Source of the DNA: Bacillota bacterium
GTDB lineage: Bacteria > Bacillota_A > Clostridia > Lachnospirales > Lachnospiraceae
Assembly: GCA_023443925.1 (NCBI GenBank)
Contig: JAEZSL010000175.1
Coordinates: 1-12,711, forward strand
Length of the DNA stretch: 12,711 nucleotides
Direction of reading: 5' to 3'
Shown piece by piece: positions 1-6,211 of the stretch. The position numbers were made by a program, and so were the translations under genes. Below the pieces are notes generated by a model. That model ran no database searches, had not been told where the DNA came from, and worked only from the letters and a program-made list of their open reading frames with translations. Position 1 is the stretch's first letter; each line of letters starts with the position of its first letter.

Positions 1-1
1 C

Positions 2-445
2 CGGATGGCTATGCAGTTTTTATCCAACTGGTTTAATCACTTCCGCCAGACAAAGAATTTCCCCCTCTATACGGAAATCATCATGGGGGATAATGTCCGT
101 ATCAATAAGGACAGTAAAATTATAGAATGCCTCTTTCAGGGCGGCGCCGCGGTAGCGCGGGTATGGCTGGGAAGTACGGAGCACTATATTCTTCTGACTG
201 ATGTGGTAGGAGATTATATCTGCCTTTTTGATCCTTATGAATGGGATAAACCGGTGGACCAAACCAACGTTGTTAAGGTGAAAGACTGTCCGTGCAGAAT
301 GAACCGTAAAGTAAGAATGGATCTTATGAATGGGGTGGCGGAAGGTTATTATACCCTGGGTATCCCGGAGAAAAGGGAAATTATGCTCCTTTATAATGTA
401 AATACCAGAAGAACCCCGGATAAATCCATAGAATATTTTATTTAA
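2..445 (+). CDS. C39-like (papain-fold) peptidase family protein, 5' end missing
   Basis: The reading frame is open from the first bases of the window to TAA at 443-445, so this is the C-terminal part of a longer gene. The ATG at 5 is probably internal: family members, as I remember them, carry an N-terminal catalytic-Cys half before a segment like the MAMQFLSNW seen here. The core is recognisable: a GGAAVARVW strand, then STEHYILLTDVVGDYICLFDPY. In this numbering (from the ATG at 5), H60 would be the catalytic His and D76 in the FDPY motif is family-typical. No membrane segment is visible. The substrate is unknown; such Lachnospiraceae proteins are annotated only by fold. A 5-bp stem (ATTTC 465-469 / GAAAT 477-481) follows the gene but has no T-run, so it is not called a terminator. 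Fold assignment is fairly secure; activity is unproven because the Cys half is outside the window. Confidence 0.6.
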   Translation, partial: RMAMQFLSNWFNHFRQTKNFPLYTEIIMGDNVRINKDSKIIECLFQGGAAVARVWLGSTEHYILLTDVVGDYICLFDPYEWDKPVDQTNVVKVKDCPCRMNRKVRMDLMNGVAEGYYTLGIPEKREIMLLYNVNTRRTPDKSIEYFI

Positions 446-642
446 TGAAAATGCTGGTTTAGGAATTTCCCGGGCCGAAATGAGAATAATTGTTACAGGA
501 TTATAAGAAAACAAAAAGATACTAATAATATAAATACATCAATCAATGGCGTTGTCAAAAAACTGGCAGCGTCTTCTTTTATTATATCGTTTAATAATAT
601 CTTAGTGTTAGACTTAATGCAGTTATTTAATATGTATATAGG

Positions 643-892
643 CTATATGCATAATTAAGGCAATATGCTTTTAAACAATATGCATTTAAACAACATATGC
701 ATTAAGACTTATGCATAATTTAGACAATATGCGTTTAAACATTACACATTTAGCTATATGCATAATTTAGGCAATATGCATTTAAACATTACGCATTTAA
801 ACATTACGCATTTAGCTATATGCATAATTTAGACAATATGCTTTCTAAACATTATTCATTTAGAAAATATGCAGTTAACCTATATGCATTAG
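643..892. repeat. Array of about 16 degenerate 14-18-bp ATGCAT-containing modules
   Basis: The stretch can be cut without remainder into modules. These begin at 643, 661, 676, 691, 708, 725, 740, 754, 772, 787, 802, 816, 834, 850, 864 and 880. Three module types recur in order: type a CTATATGCATAATTTAGG (18 bp), type b CAATATGCATTTAAA (15 bp), and type c CATTACGCATTTAG or the 15-bp form CATTACGCATTTAAA. The order a-b-c gives higher-order units of 46-48 bp at 708-753 and 816-863. The unit at 754-815 is 62 bp because one 15-bp module is duplicated: positions 778-792 are repeated exactly at 793-807. Most modules contain the palindrome ATGCAT or a one-base variant. All three + frames are stopped, so this is not coding. 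There are no unique spacers, so it is not CRISPR. It may be an iteron-like protein-binding array or a slippage-generated satellite. Confidence 0.85.
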
Positions 893-1030
893 TCTATTAA
901 AAAAATTTGCGAAAAAAATTTTGGAAAAAACTCTTTTATTATTATCCTGGCTGATTTTGGTTATATTATTCTTTTTAAAGGCTTATAAATTATATATGTA
1001 TTGTTTACTGTTCATACTCTTGCCAAAAAG

Positions 1031-1162
1031 CAGCAGCGATGTGAAATAACACGCTTATTAGTGACGCGCAAACCGAAAAGCTGGAGTTTTTGGTGCGGCC
1101 ATTCTCCGGATTTTTGTGACCTTCACTTCCCGGTACTCACAAAAAACACGCTCTGTATACAG
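1031..1162. other. GC-richer structured island with two hairpins
   Basis: This island is visibly richer in G and C than the DNA on either side. Hairpin 1 pairs CGCA (1067-1070) and CCGAAAA (1073-1079) with TTTTTGG (1087-1093) and TGCG (1094-1097). That is 11 pairs including one G-U, with an AA bulge at 1071-1072. Hairpin 2 pairs TTTTTGTGA (1111-1119) with TCACAAAAA (1137-1145) around a 17-nt loop. A perfect 10-bp palindrome, CTGTATACAG, lies at 1153-1162. Neither hairpin has a T-run, so they are not terminators. It could be a structured RNA, a cis-regulatory leader of the downstream gene, or a dispersed repeat; I could not match it to a named family. Confidence 0.4.
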
Positions 1163-1195
1163 GCAGTGAGCAGTTAGTATGGATTTTCAGATGGT

Positions 1196-1201
1196 TATAA
1201 T
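1196..1201 (+). promoter_or_regulatory. Candidate -10 box (TATAAT) upstream of the aldehyde dehydrogenase gene
   Basis: A perfect TATAAT lies 62 bases before the start codon. No good -35 element sits at 16-18 bp, so the promoter is tentative or activator-dependent. A second AT-rich hexamer nearer the gene (TAGAAT, 1234-1239) would place the transcript start on top of the ribosome site and is less likely. Confidence 0.3.
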
Positions 1202-1263
1202 AATAATACCTTGCATTTCTTTCATTATCATTTTAGAATATAATTATAAAGGAGATTTTTTGC

Positions 1264-2682
1264 ATGAACATTCAGGCGGTTGTTAAAAAACAAAGGAAAT
1301 ATTTTGATTCCGGGGCGACAAAAGAGGTAGCCTTCCGTTTGTGGGCACTAAAAAAATTAAGAAGTGCTATTATAACCAACGAATCCAGGATTAAGGCGGC
1401 TCTTAAGAAAGATTTGAATAAATCGGAATTCGAGAGTTATATGACGGAGATTGGTATGGTTTTGGAGGAGCTAAGTACTTTGATAAAACATACCCCTAAG
1501 TGGGCGGCGGCTAAGTATGTCAGGACACCTCTTGCCCAATTTGCCGGAAGTAGTTTTATTTTGCCGGAACCTTACGGTGTGGTGCTGGTTATGTCACCAT
1601 GGAATTATCCTTTTCAATTGAGTATAACGCCCCTGGTGGGAGCAATGGCAGCTGGAAACTGTGTTATTTTAAAACCTTCGGCTTACGCTCCGAATGTATC
1701 GCAGGTTATGGCAGATATCCTTTCCGAATGTTTTCCGCAAAAATATATCGCGGTAATACAGGGCGGCAGACAGGAGAACCAAGAGTTGCTGGAACAAAAA
1801 TTTGACTATATCTTCTTTACCGGCGGAGCCGAAGTGGGAAAGCTGGTAATGGAGAAAGCTTCAAGGTTCTTAACACCGGTAAGTCTGGAGCTTGGCGGAA
1901 AGAGTCCCTGTATTGTTGATAAAACTGCGGATCTTAATCTGGCAGCCAGGCGAATTGTCTTCGGCAAGTTTTTAAACTCCGGCCAGACCTGTGTGGCACC
2001 GGATTATTTGTATGTCCATGAAACAGTTAAAAAAGAACTGATAATATATCTTAAAAAATACATTTTTGAATTCTTTGGGAGCCATCCTCTTAAGAATCCG
2101 GACTATCCGAAAATTATTAATGAGAAGCACTTTAACCGTATTATGGGGCTGTTAGAAGGAGAAAGAATACTGGAAGGCGGTTACGGCTGGGGTAACGGCG
2201 GTGACAGCCAGGGCAGAGCCGCAGACAGCGTGGACGATTCGATTCCTTACCGGATTGCTCCAACTATCATAGACCGGGTTACCATAGATTCTGCCATAAT
2301 GCAGGAAGAGATATTCGGCCCGGTACTTCCGGTTATGACCTTCAAACATATAAAAGAAGTGGCCGGGTATGTAAATAGTAAACCGAAACCACTTGCTTTG
2401 TATCTGTTTACTGCCGATAAAAGGATAGAAAACTATATTCTGAAAAACATATCCTTCGGCGGCGGATGCATTAATGATACGATTATCCATCTGGCTAATT
2501 CCAAACTGGGTTTCGGAGGAGTAGGAGAAAGCGGCATGGGAAGTTATCACGGCAAGTACAGCTTTGATACCTTCAGCCATAAGAAAAGTATCATAAAGAA
2601 AGCCAATTGGATTGATCTGCCTATGAGATATCATCCATATTCGAAAGAGAAGGAAAAACTGGTGCGGTTTTTCTTAAAATAA
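1264..2682 (+). CDS. NAD(P)-dependent aldehyde dehydrogenase, class 3 / YwdH-like
   Basis: This enzyme oxidises aldehydes to carboxylic acids with NAD(P)+ in the cytoplasm. At 472 aa it has the usual length of class-3 enzymes. Visible motifs are PWNYPFQL (112-119), the cofactor segment ending in LKPS (136-139), FTGGAEVGK (185-193), the general base E209 in LELGGKSP, catalytic C243 in NSGQTCVAP, EEIFGPVLP, and the C-terminal GFGGVGESGMG segment. A Gly/Asp-rich stretch near residues 300-320 looks longer than the corresponding loop I remember in relatives. The start is fixed by AAAGGAG (1248-1254), 9 nt before the ATG. It is the first of four co-directional genes, with a 50-bp gap to the GNAT gene. 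The LysR regulator at the end of the group may control it. The aldehyde substrate cannot be read from sequence; detoxification of medium-chain or aromatic aldehydes is typical of the class. Confidence 0.93.
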   Translation: MNIQAVVKKQRKYFDSGATKEVAFRLWALKKLRSAIITNESRIKAALKKDLNKSEFESYMTEIGMVLEELSTLIKHTPKWAAAKYVRTPLAQFAGSSFILPEPYGVVLVMSPWNYPFQLSITPLVGAMAAGNCVILKPSAYAPNVSQVMADILSECFPQKYIAVIQGGRQENQELLEQKFDYIFFTGGAEVGKLVMEKASRFLTPVSLELGGKSPCIVDKTADLNLAARRIVFGKFLNSGQTCVAPDYLYVHETVKKELIIYLKKYIFEFFGSHPLKNPDYPKIINEKHFNRIMGLLEGERILEGGYGWGNGGDSQGRAADSVDDSIPYRIAPTIIDRVTIDSAIMQEEIFGPVLPVMTFKHIKEVAGYVNSKPKPLALYLFTADKRIENYILKNISFGGGCINDTIIHLANSKLGFGGVGESGMGSYHGKYSFDTFSHKKSIIKKANWIDLPMRYHPYSKEKEKLVRFFLK

Positions 2683-2699
2683 AAATTGTAATTTAAGCC

Positions 2700-2716
2700 A
2701 AAGCCCCGGCGGCTTT
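2700..2716 (+). other. Intercistronic hairpin just before a ribosome site
   Basis: AAAGCC (2700-2705) pairs with GGCTTT (2711-2716) around a 5-nt loop. The ribosome site AAAGGAG starts 4 nt later, at 2721. There is no T-run, so it is not an intrinsic terminator. It could stabilise or process the mRNA, or tune access to the GNAT start. Confidence 0.5.
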
Positions 2717-2732
2717 AGGGAAAGGAGATATA

Positions 2733-3014
2733 ATGGAATTTAAACATGACAGTAATCGTATCTATCTGGAGGACCAGGATGGGAAACTCATCGCCGAGGT
2801 AACCTTCCCGGCTGTTTCAGAATCCGTTGTGAACATCAACCATACCTTCGTTGATGATTCCTTAAGAGGGCAGGGAATTGCCGGAAAGCTAATGGAGGAA
2901 GTTGTAAAACAGCTTCAGGCAGAAAATAAGAAGGCCTATCTGACTTGTTCTTATGCAGTTATGTGGTTTGGGAAGAATAAACAATACAGTGACCTCGTAT
3001 CTTCAATGGGATAA
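2733..3014 (+). CDS. Small GNAT-family N-acetyltransferase (COG2388, YjdJ-like)
   Basis: This 93-aa protein is a minimal GNAT fold of the COG2388 type, which binds acetyl-CoA and transfers the acetyl group to an unidentified amine. The acetyl-CoA pyrophosphate loop is clear: RGQGIA at residues 45-50, preceded by the strand ending in NHTFVDDSL and followed by the helix GKLMEEVVKQL. The C-terminal strand YLTCSYAVMWF and the helix after it are typical of this short subgroup. The start is set by AAAGGAG at 2721-2727, 5 nt before the ATG. It sits between the aldehyde dehydrogenase and the ArsC-like gene in the same direction and is probably co-transcribed. The substrate is unknown. Confidence 0.85.
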   Translation: MEFKHDSNRIYLEDQDGKLIAEVTFPAVSESVVNINHTFVDDSLRGQGIAGKLMEEVVKQLQAENKKAYLTCSYAVMWFGKNKQYSDLVSSMG

Positions 3015-3021
3015 GAGAAAC

Positions 3022-3051
3022 TGTAATACATCTGTGAACAGATGTGTTATG
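3022..3051 (+). other. Intercistronic hairpin ending at the ArsC-like gene's ribosome site
   Basis: ACATCTG (3028-3034) pairs perfectly with CAGATGT (3039-3045) around a TGAA tetraloop. The stem extends outward through a U-G pair, three Watson-Crick pairs and two further wobbles to 3022/3051. The ribosome site AAGGGGAA starts at 3053. No T-run follows. It is likely an RNA stability, processing or translation-tuning element inside the operon. Confidence 0.55.
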
Positions 3052-3065
3052 CAAGGGGAATAATT

Positions 3066-3407
3066 ATGAATATTCAAATTTTTGGTAAGTCAAAATGTTT
3101 TGATACAAAAAAAGCGGAACGTTATTTTAAAGAAAGACGAATTAAGTACCAGCTCATTGATCTGGGGAAATACGGCATGAGCCTGGGAGAATATAAAAGC
3201 GTGAAGACTGCGGTAGGCGGCATGAAAAAGCTCATGAATGAAAATTCCAGGGAATATGAAGAAAATTATGTAAAATATCTGTCCGAGGATGCGGATAAAG
3301 AAGAAAAGCTTCTGGAGCATCCGGGTATGTTCCAGACCCCCATTGTCCGTAACGGAAGGCAGGCTACGGTAGGGTACCAGCCGGATGTCTGGAAAGAATG
3401 GGTTTAA
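3066..3407 (+). CDS. ArsC/Spx-fold thioredoxin-like protein (arsenate reductase family)
   Basis: This 113-aa protein belongs to the ArsC/Spx superfamily, a thioredoxin-like fold using a cysteine near the N-terminus. It opens with the family's first strand and loop, MNIQIFGKSKCFDTKKAERY, where C11 is the candidate nucleophile. It ends with QTPIVRNGRQATVGYQPDVW, the family's cis-Pro (TPIV) segment. There is no CxxC pair and no other cysteine, so a two-cysteine Spx switch is unlikely. Real arsenate reductase activity is doubtful, because no ars genes are nearby. The start at 3066 is preferred over an in-frame ATG at 3042 because AAGGGGAA (3053-3060) precedes it at proper spacing, and the protein then begins directly with the first strand. 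The gene is followed after 3 bp by the LysR gene, suggesting coupling. A thiol-redox or glutaredoxin-like role is an inference. Confidence 0.8.
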   Translation: MNIQIFGKSKCFDTKKAERYFKERRIKYQLIDLGKYGMSLGEYKSVKTAVGGMKKLMNENSREYEENYVKYLSEDADKEEKLLEHPGMFQTPIVRNGRQATVGYQPDVWKEWV

Positions 3408-3410
3408 TAC

Positions 3411-4292
3411 ATGAACATGAATCTGGAGTATTATAAGATATTCTATTATATTGCCAAGACCGGAAGTTTTACAAAGGCTGCGGAAGAGCTGTGTATATCC
3501 CAGCCTGCTGTGAGCCAGGGCATTAAGCTTTTGGAAACCGGTTTGGGCAGTCATTTGTTTATACGTACCCAGAAAGGCGTAAAGCTGACACCGGAGGGGG
3601 AGGTCTTATATTCCTACATAGCCAGGGGGTATGAGACCATCCTCTTAGGTGAAACGAAATTCAAGAAGATGATTGATCTGGAGAACGGTGAGATTCGAAT
3701 CGGCGCAAGCGATATGACGCTTCAGTTCTATCTTCTTTCCTTTCTGGAAGCTTTTCATATGAAATATCCCGGCATTAAAGTTACGGTAACCAATGCACCG
3801 ACTCCGGAAACCCTGGAATACCTGTATGAAGGCAGGATTGATTTCGGGGTTGTAAGCGCGCCTTTTTACGCCAGGTCAGAAATTAATTCCAGGGAAGTAA
3901 AAGAAGTGGAGGACGTATTTATTGCCGGCAGCAGATTTAAGAACTTAGAAGGAAAGCTGTTAGAATACTCTGATTTGGAAATGCTTCCGATTATCTGTCT
4001 TGAGTGTAATACCAGCACCAGAATGTATATAGATGAAATTATGAAAAATAACGGGGTGGTACTAAAACCGGAGTTTGAATTGGCAACCAGTGATATGATC
4101 GTGCAGTTTACCCTAAGAAATTTGGGAATCGGTTCTGTGGTGCGCTGCTTTGCAGAGAAGTTTCTAGCCTCCGGTGAATTATTTGAACTGAAATTCAGAA
4201 AACAGATACCAACACGGAATTTTTGTATCATAACCAGTGATAAGAATCCCATCTCTACTGCGGCGAAGGAATTGCTGGAGATGATGAAATAA
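3411..4292 (+). CDS. LysR-family transcriptional regulator
   Basis: This is a 293-aa DNA-binding regulator of standard LTTR length. The N-terminal winged helix-turn-helix is unmistakable: residues 4-65 contain YYIAKTGSFTKAAEELCISQ, PAVSQGIKLLE, then LFIRTQKGVKLTPEGE. From about residue 90 an effector-binding (type 2 periplasmic-binding) domain follows, starting GEIRIGASDMTLQFYLL. The gene starts 3 bp after the ArsC-like stop codon and lacks a good ribosome site (only GGG at 3400-3402), so translational coupling is likely. An alternative ATG at 3417 cannot be excluded. It is not divergently placed from a target, unlike many LTTRs. As the last gene of a co-directional group it may regulate that group, including the aldehyde dehydrogenase. 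The effector is unknown. Confidence 0.93.
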   Translation: MNMNLEYYKIFYYIAKTGSFTKAAEELCISQPAVSQGIKLLETGLGSHLFIRTQKGVKLTPEGEVLYSYIARGYETILLGETKFKKMIDLENGEIRIGASDMTLQFYLLSFLEAFHMKYPGIKVTVTNAPTPETLEYLYEGRIDFGVVSAPFYARSEINSREVKEVEDVFIAGSRFKNLEGKLLEYSDLEMLPIICLECNTSTRMYIDEIMKNNGVVLKPEFELATSDMIVQFTLRNLGIGSVVRCFAEKFLASGELFELKFRKQIPTRNFCIITSDKNPISTAAKELLEMMK

Positions 4293-4383
4293 AGACGGTT
4301 TGAAATATTTAAGGGCAAATTACAGTTAAAAGTTTTTTACGAGGGTCTTTACTTAATATTCAGTTTATTTGTTAAATATCGTT

Positions 4384-4456
4384 AAGGAAAGGCGCCATAT
4401 TATATGTAAGTGAAATTTTGCATATGAAGGGTCGTCCCATGTGATGCTTTCCTTTT
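4384..4456 (+). promoter_or_regulatory. Structured leader or terminator-like RNA with a three-way-junction shape
   Basis: AAGGAAAG (4384-4391) pairs with CTTTCCTT (4447-4454) to close a loop of 55 nt. Inside it are a 10-pair hairpin (4401-4410 with 4417-4426, three G-U pairs, 6-nt loop) and a short GGG-TCGT-CCC hairpin (4429-4438). The 3' strand of the closing stem runs into TTTTGT, so folding of the closing stem could end transcription. It lies between the LysR stop and the MBL gene. It may be the LysR operon's terminator or a cis-regulatory leader of the MBL gene. No known riboswitch consensus was recognised. The remaining DNA at 4293-4383 shows only a loose 7-bp complement (TAAAGAC/GTCTTTA). 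Confidence 0.4.
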
Positions 4457-4532
4457 GTAAAAATTGTTTCAAATACTATTCTATGGTGGTATGGTATCCC
4501 AGAACTGTCTGGGAGATGCAGCGGGTATAAAT

Positions 4533-5306
4533 ATGAGTAATTGGTTTACAGTTGAAAAAATAGATGAAATAACCTTTGCCATCAGTGAGTATGGGCATCG
4601 GGAAAAGGCGCATTCCTATCTTTTAACCGGCAGCACCTGCGCTTTGTTAATTGATACCGGTTTGGGAATCGGGAATATCAAGGCGGTGGTCAACCGTTTA
4701 ACAGATCTGCCTGTAAAAGTTGTAACGACCCATGCCCATTGGGATCATATAGGCGGACATGCCTTATTTACGGATATAGCTGTTCACAAAGAGGATGCAG
4801 GCTGGCTGGAAAAGGGTTTGCCGATTCCCGAACCGGTAATTAAAAATTACGTAACGGAAGGAATTTGCTCTTTGGATATTCCGGAGGATTTTGATATAAG
4901 ACACTATAAGGTTTATACCGGCAGTCCTTCCAGGGTGCTTAAAGACGATGATATAATTGATATTGGAAACCGGGAGCTTCGGGTTATACATACCCCCGGA
5001 CATTCTCCGGGACATATCTGTCTTTTGGAGGAAGAGAAAGGCTATTTATTTACCGGGGACTTAATATATAAAGGAACTTTATATGCATTTTATCCCAGCA
5101 CAAATCCCTTGCAGTTTAAGCAATCTGTTGATAAAATAAACTGTCTTAAGCATCTCAATAAAATATTACCGGCTCATAATGATTTAGAGGTGAATCCGGA
5201 TTTCCTGCAAAAAGTAAAGGTCGGGTTTGAAGATATTGAAAACCAGGGACTGTTAAAGCAGGGCAGCGGGACATTTTCATTTGATGAATTTAAGATACAG
5301 ATATAA
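4533..5306 (+). CDS. MBL-fold metallo-hydrolase
   Basis: This 257-aa cytoplasmic protein is of the metallo-beta-lactamase superfamily, probably a dinuclear metal hydrolase. The metal-binding signature THAHWDHIGGH is complete (H67, H69, D71, H72 counting from 4533). It is followed by HTPGHSPGH (H157 the likely ligand), GD at D176, and PAH with H215. The subgroup resembles the glyoxalase-II-like or generic MBL hydrolases of Clostridia; the substrate is not readable. The start at 4533 (MSNWFTVEKI) is chosen because similarity to relatives begins there. In-frame alternatives are ATG 4491 and TTG 4464. No start has a strong ribosome site (GCGGGT at 4520-4525 is the nearest). It is separated from dut by 255 bp, so co-transcription is uncertain. 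Confidence 0.88.
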   Translation: MSNWFTVEKIDEITFAISEYGHREKAHSYLLTGSTCALLIDTGLGIGNIKAVVNRLTDLPVKVVTTHAHWDHIGGHALFTDIAVHKEDAGWLEKGLPIPEPVIKNYVTEGICSLDIPEDFDIRHYKVYTGSPSRVLKDDDIIDIGNRELRVIHTPGHSPGHICLLEEEKGYLFTGDLIYKGTLYAFYPSTNPLQFKQSVDKINCLKHLNKILPAHNDLEVNPDFLQKVKVGFEDIENQGLLKQGSGTFSFDEFKIQI

Positions 5307-5561
5307 ATTATTTAATTTTTTGAAAAACTCTGTTTGGTGTAAAGGGATAAATAAGCAGAGCGATACAGTTGTAGAAAGAGAAGTACTTTCAGGGTTTTCT
5401 GCAAGTGTACAGGATACATACCCCTTAGCAGCGGTGCCGGGGAATCATTACGGATAGACAATATGATAAGTAATAGGCTATTATCTCGGTTCTCATAACA
5501 AAGAAGTTCGAGATGAGTGTCTGATTTGTATGCGTGCCAAAGCACGCGGATAGGAGTAAAG
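5307..5561 (+). other. Intergenic leader of the dUTPase gene with two hairpins
   Basis: ATCTCG (5483-5488) pairs with CGAGAT (5509-5514). The stem continues as TTCT/AGAA (5490-5493 / 5502-5505) around an 8-nt loop. A second hairpin, GCGTGC-CAAA-GCACGC (5532-5547), ends 5 nt before the ribosome site GGAG (5553-5556) of dut. A small GAAAG-AGAAGTA-CTTTC hairpin lies near 5377. No convincing -35/-10 pair was found. It may carry a structured leader RNA for dut. Confidence 0.4.
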
Positions 5562-6074
5562 ATGAAACGTATAGCAAAATTCCACAAAGTTAGTATGACT
5601 CAGTTTCAAAAGGATTGGACAGATACATTTCCAGGTTCAGAAGTTGAGGATATTAAAGTAATTTATGAAGGTATAACATTACCAAGACGTGCCACCACAG
5701 GCTCGGCTGGTTATGATTTTAACAGTCCCCTTGCCATTACCTTAAAGCCCGGCAGCGAAATTAAGATTCCTACGGGTATCCGTGTGGAGATGGAAGAAGG
5801 CTGGGTATTAAAATGTTACCCCAGAAGCGGTCTGGGATTTAAATTCCGACTCCAGATGAACAATACGGTGGGTATTATCGACAGTGATTATTTTTACTCC
5901 GATAATGAGGGCCATATTTTTGCCAAGGTTACCAATGACACCAGAGAAGACAAAACCGTTGAAATTCAGGCAGGAACCGGCTTTATGCAGGGAATCTTTG
6001 TAGAATACGGCATTACCGTAGATGATGAAGTGGAGACTGTAAGAAACGGCGGGTTCGGCAGTACCACAAAGTAA
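5562..6074 (+). CDS. dut: dUTP diphosphatase (dUTPase), trimeric type
   Basis: It hydrolyses dUTP to dUMP and diphosphate, keeping uracil out of DNA and feeding dTMP synthesis. The 170-aa protein shows all five dUTPase motifs in order: motif 1 ATTGSAGYD (44-52), motif 2 PRSGLGFK (87-94), motif 3 GIIDSDY (104-110, catalytic Asp D107), a weak motif 4 around MQGIF (142-146), and the C-terminal motif 5 RNGGFGSTTK (161-170). Motif 3 carries an extra FYSDNEG loop where many bacterial enzymes have a shorter DYxGE. That loop recalls Firmicute and phage-type dUTPases. The start at 5562 is supported by TAGGAG (5551-5556), 5 nt before the ATG. An upstream in-frame GTG at 5517 would run through the hairpin and is rejected. 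No other phage gene is nearby, so it is probably the resident enzyme. A strong hairpin terminator follows. Confidence 0.92.
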   Translation: MKRIAKFHKVSMTQFQKDWTDTFPGSEVEDIKVIYEGITLPRRATTGSAGYDFNSPLAITLKPGSEIKIPTGIRVEMEEGWVLKCYPRSGLGFKFRLQMNNTVGIIDSDYFYSDNEGHIFAKVTNDTREDKTVEIQAGTGFMQGIFVEYGITVDDEVETVRNGGFGSTTK

Positions 6075-6140
6075 GAGGTATGGCTGTTTATAACGAATAA
6101 TTTGTTTCAGAATTAAATAGAAGAATTAATTCGTATGGAG

Positions 6141-6190
6141 AGAAGCTTGAAATGAACGGAAATTGTACATTTCAAGCTTCTTCTTCCTGT
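6141..6190 (+). terminator. Hairpin terminator after dut, between convergent genes
   Basis: AGAAGCTTGAAATG (6141-6154) is perfectly complementary to CATTTCAAGCTTCT (6168-6181). The 14-bp stem can extend inward by four pairs after one mismatch. On the + strand it runs into a pyrimidine-rich tail (TTCTTCTTCCT). On the - strand there is no U-rich tail, so termination of the opposing gene is less certain. Confidence 0.7.
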
Positions 6191-6211
6191 ATGCTATGGA
6201 TGTGCAGCTGC

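Larger units (their letters stand above)
446..1263. other. Long intergenic region (818 bp) without a credible gene
   Basis: No open frame here has a ribosome site and coding character. The region divides into an AT-rich stretch (446-642), the modular repeat array (643-892), an A/T-rich stretch with a 7-bp AT inverted repeat (902-908 / 916-922), a GC-richer island with two hairpins (about 1031-1162), and a short leader with a TATAAT box before the aldehyde dehydrogenase gene. No terminator with a T-run was found for the upstream gene. Confidence 0.7.

Noticed and set aside
20..514. Long open frame on the minus strand opposite the peptidase-like gene
   Set aside because: It mirrors a real + strand gene with recognisable motifs and has no recognisable family.
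643..892. Possible CRISPR array
   Set aside because: Modules are contiguous, 14-18 bp long and have no unique spacers between them; no cas gene is nearby.
2152..2634. 160-codon minus-strand frame inside the aldehyde dehydrogenase gene
   Set aside because: It is antisense to conserved ALDH motifs; the openness follows from the codon bias of the real gene.
3866..4318. 150-codon minus-strand frame inside the LysR gene
   Set aside because: It is opposite a full-length, well-conserved LysR effector domain and has no protein features of its own.
5320..5457. 45-codon TTG-started frame upstream of dut
   Set aside because: It has no ribosome site, overlaps AT-rich sequence at its start, and matches no family I recognise; it is more likely chance openness in the dut leader.
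5517..5561. GTG start for dut, 15 codons upstream
   Set aside because: It lacks a Shine-Dalgarno sequence, and its codons run through the hairpin at 5532-5547; the ATG at 5562 has TAGGAG at good spacing.
5307..5561. T-box, cobalamin or other known riboswitch in the dut leader
   Set aside because: Fragments such as CGGTGCCGGGG recall pieces of known consensus sequences, but no complete conserved core was found.
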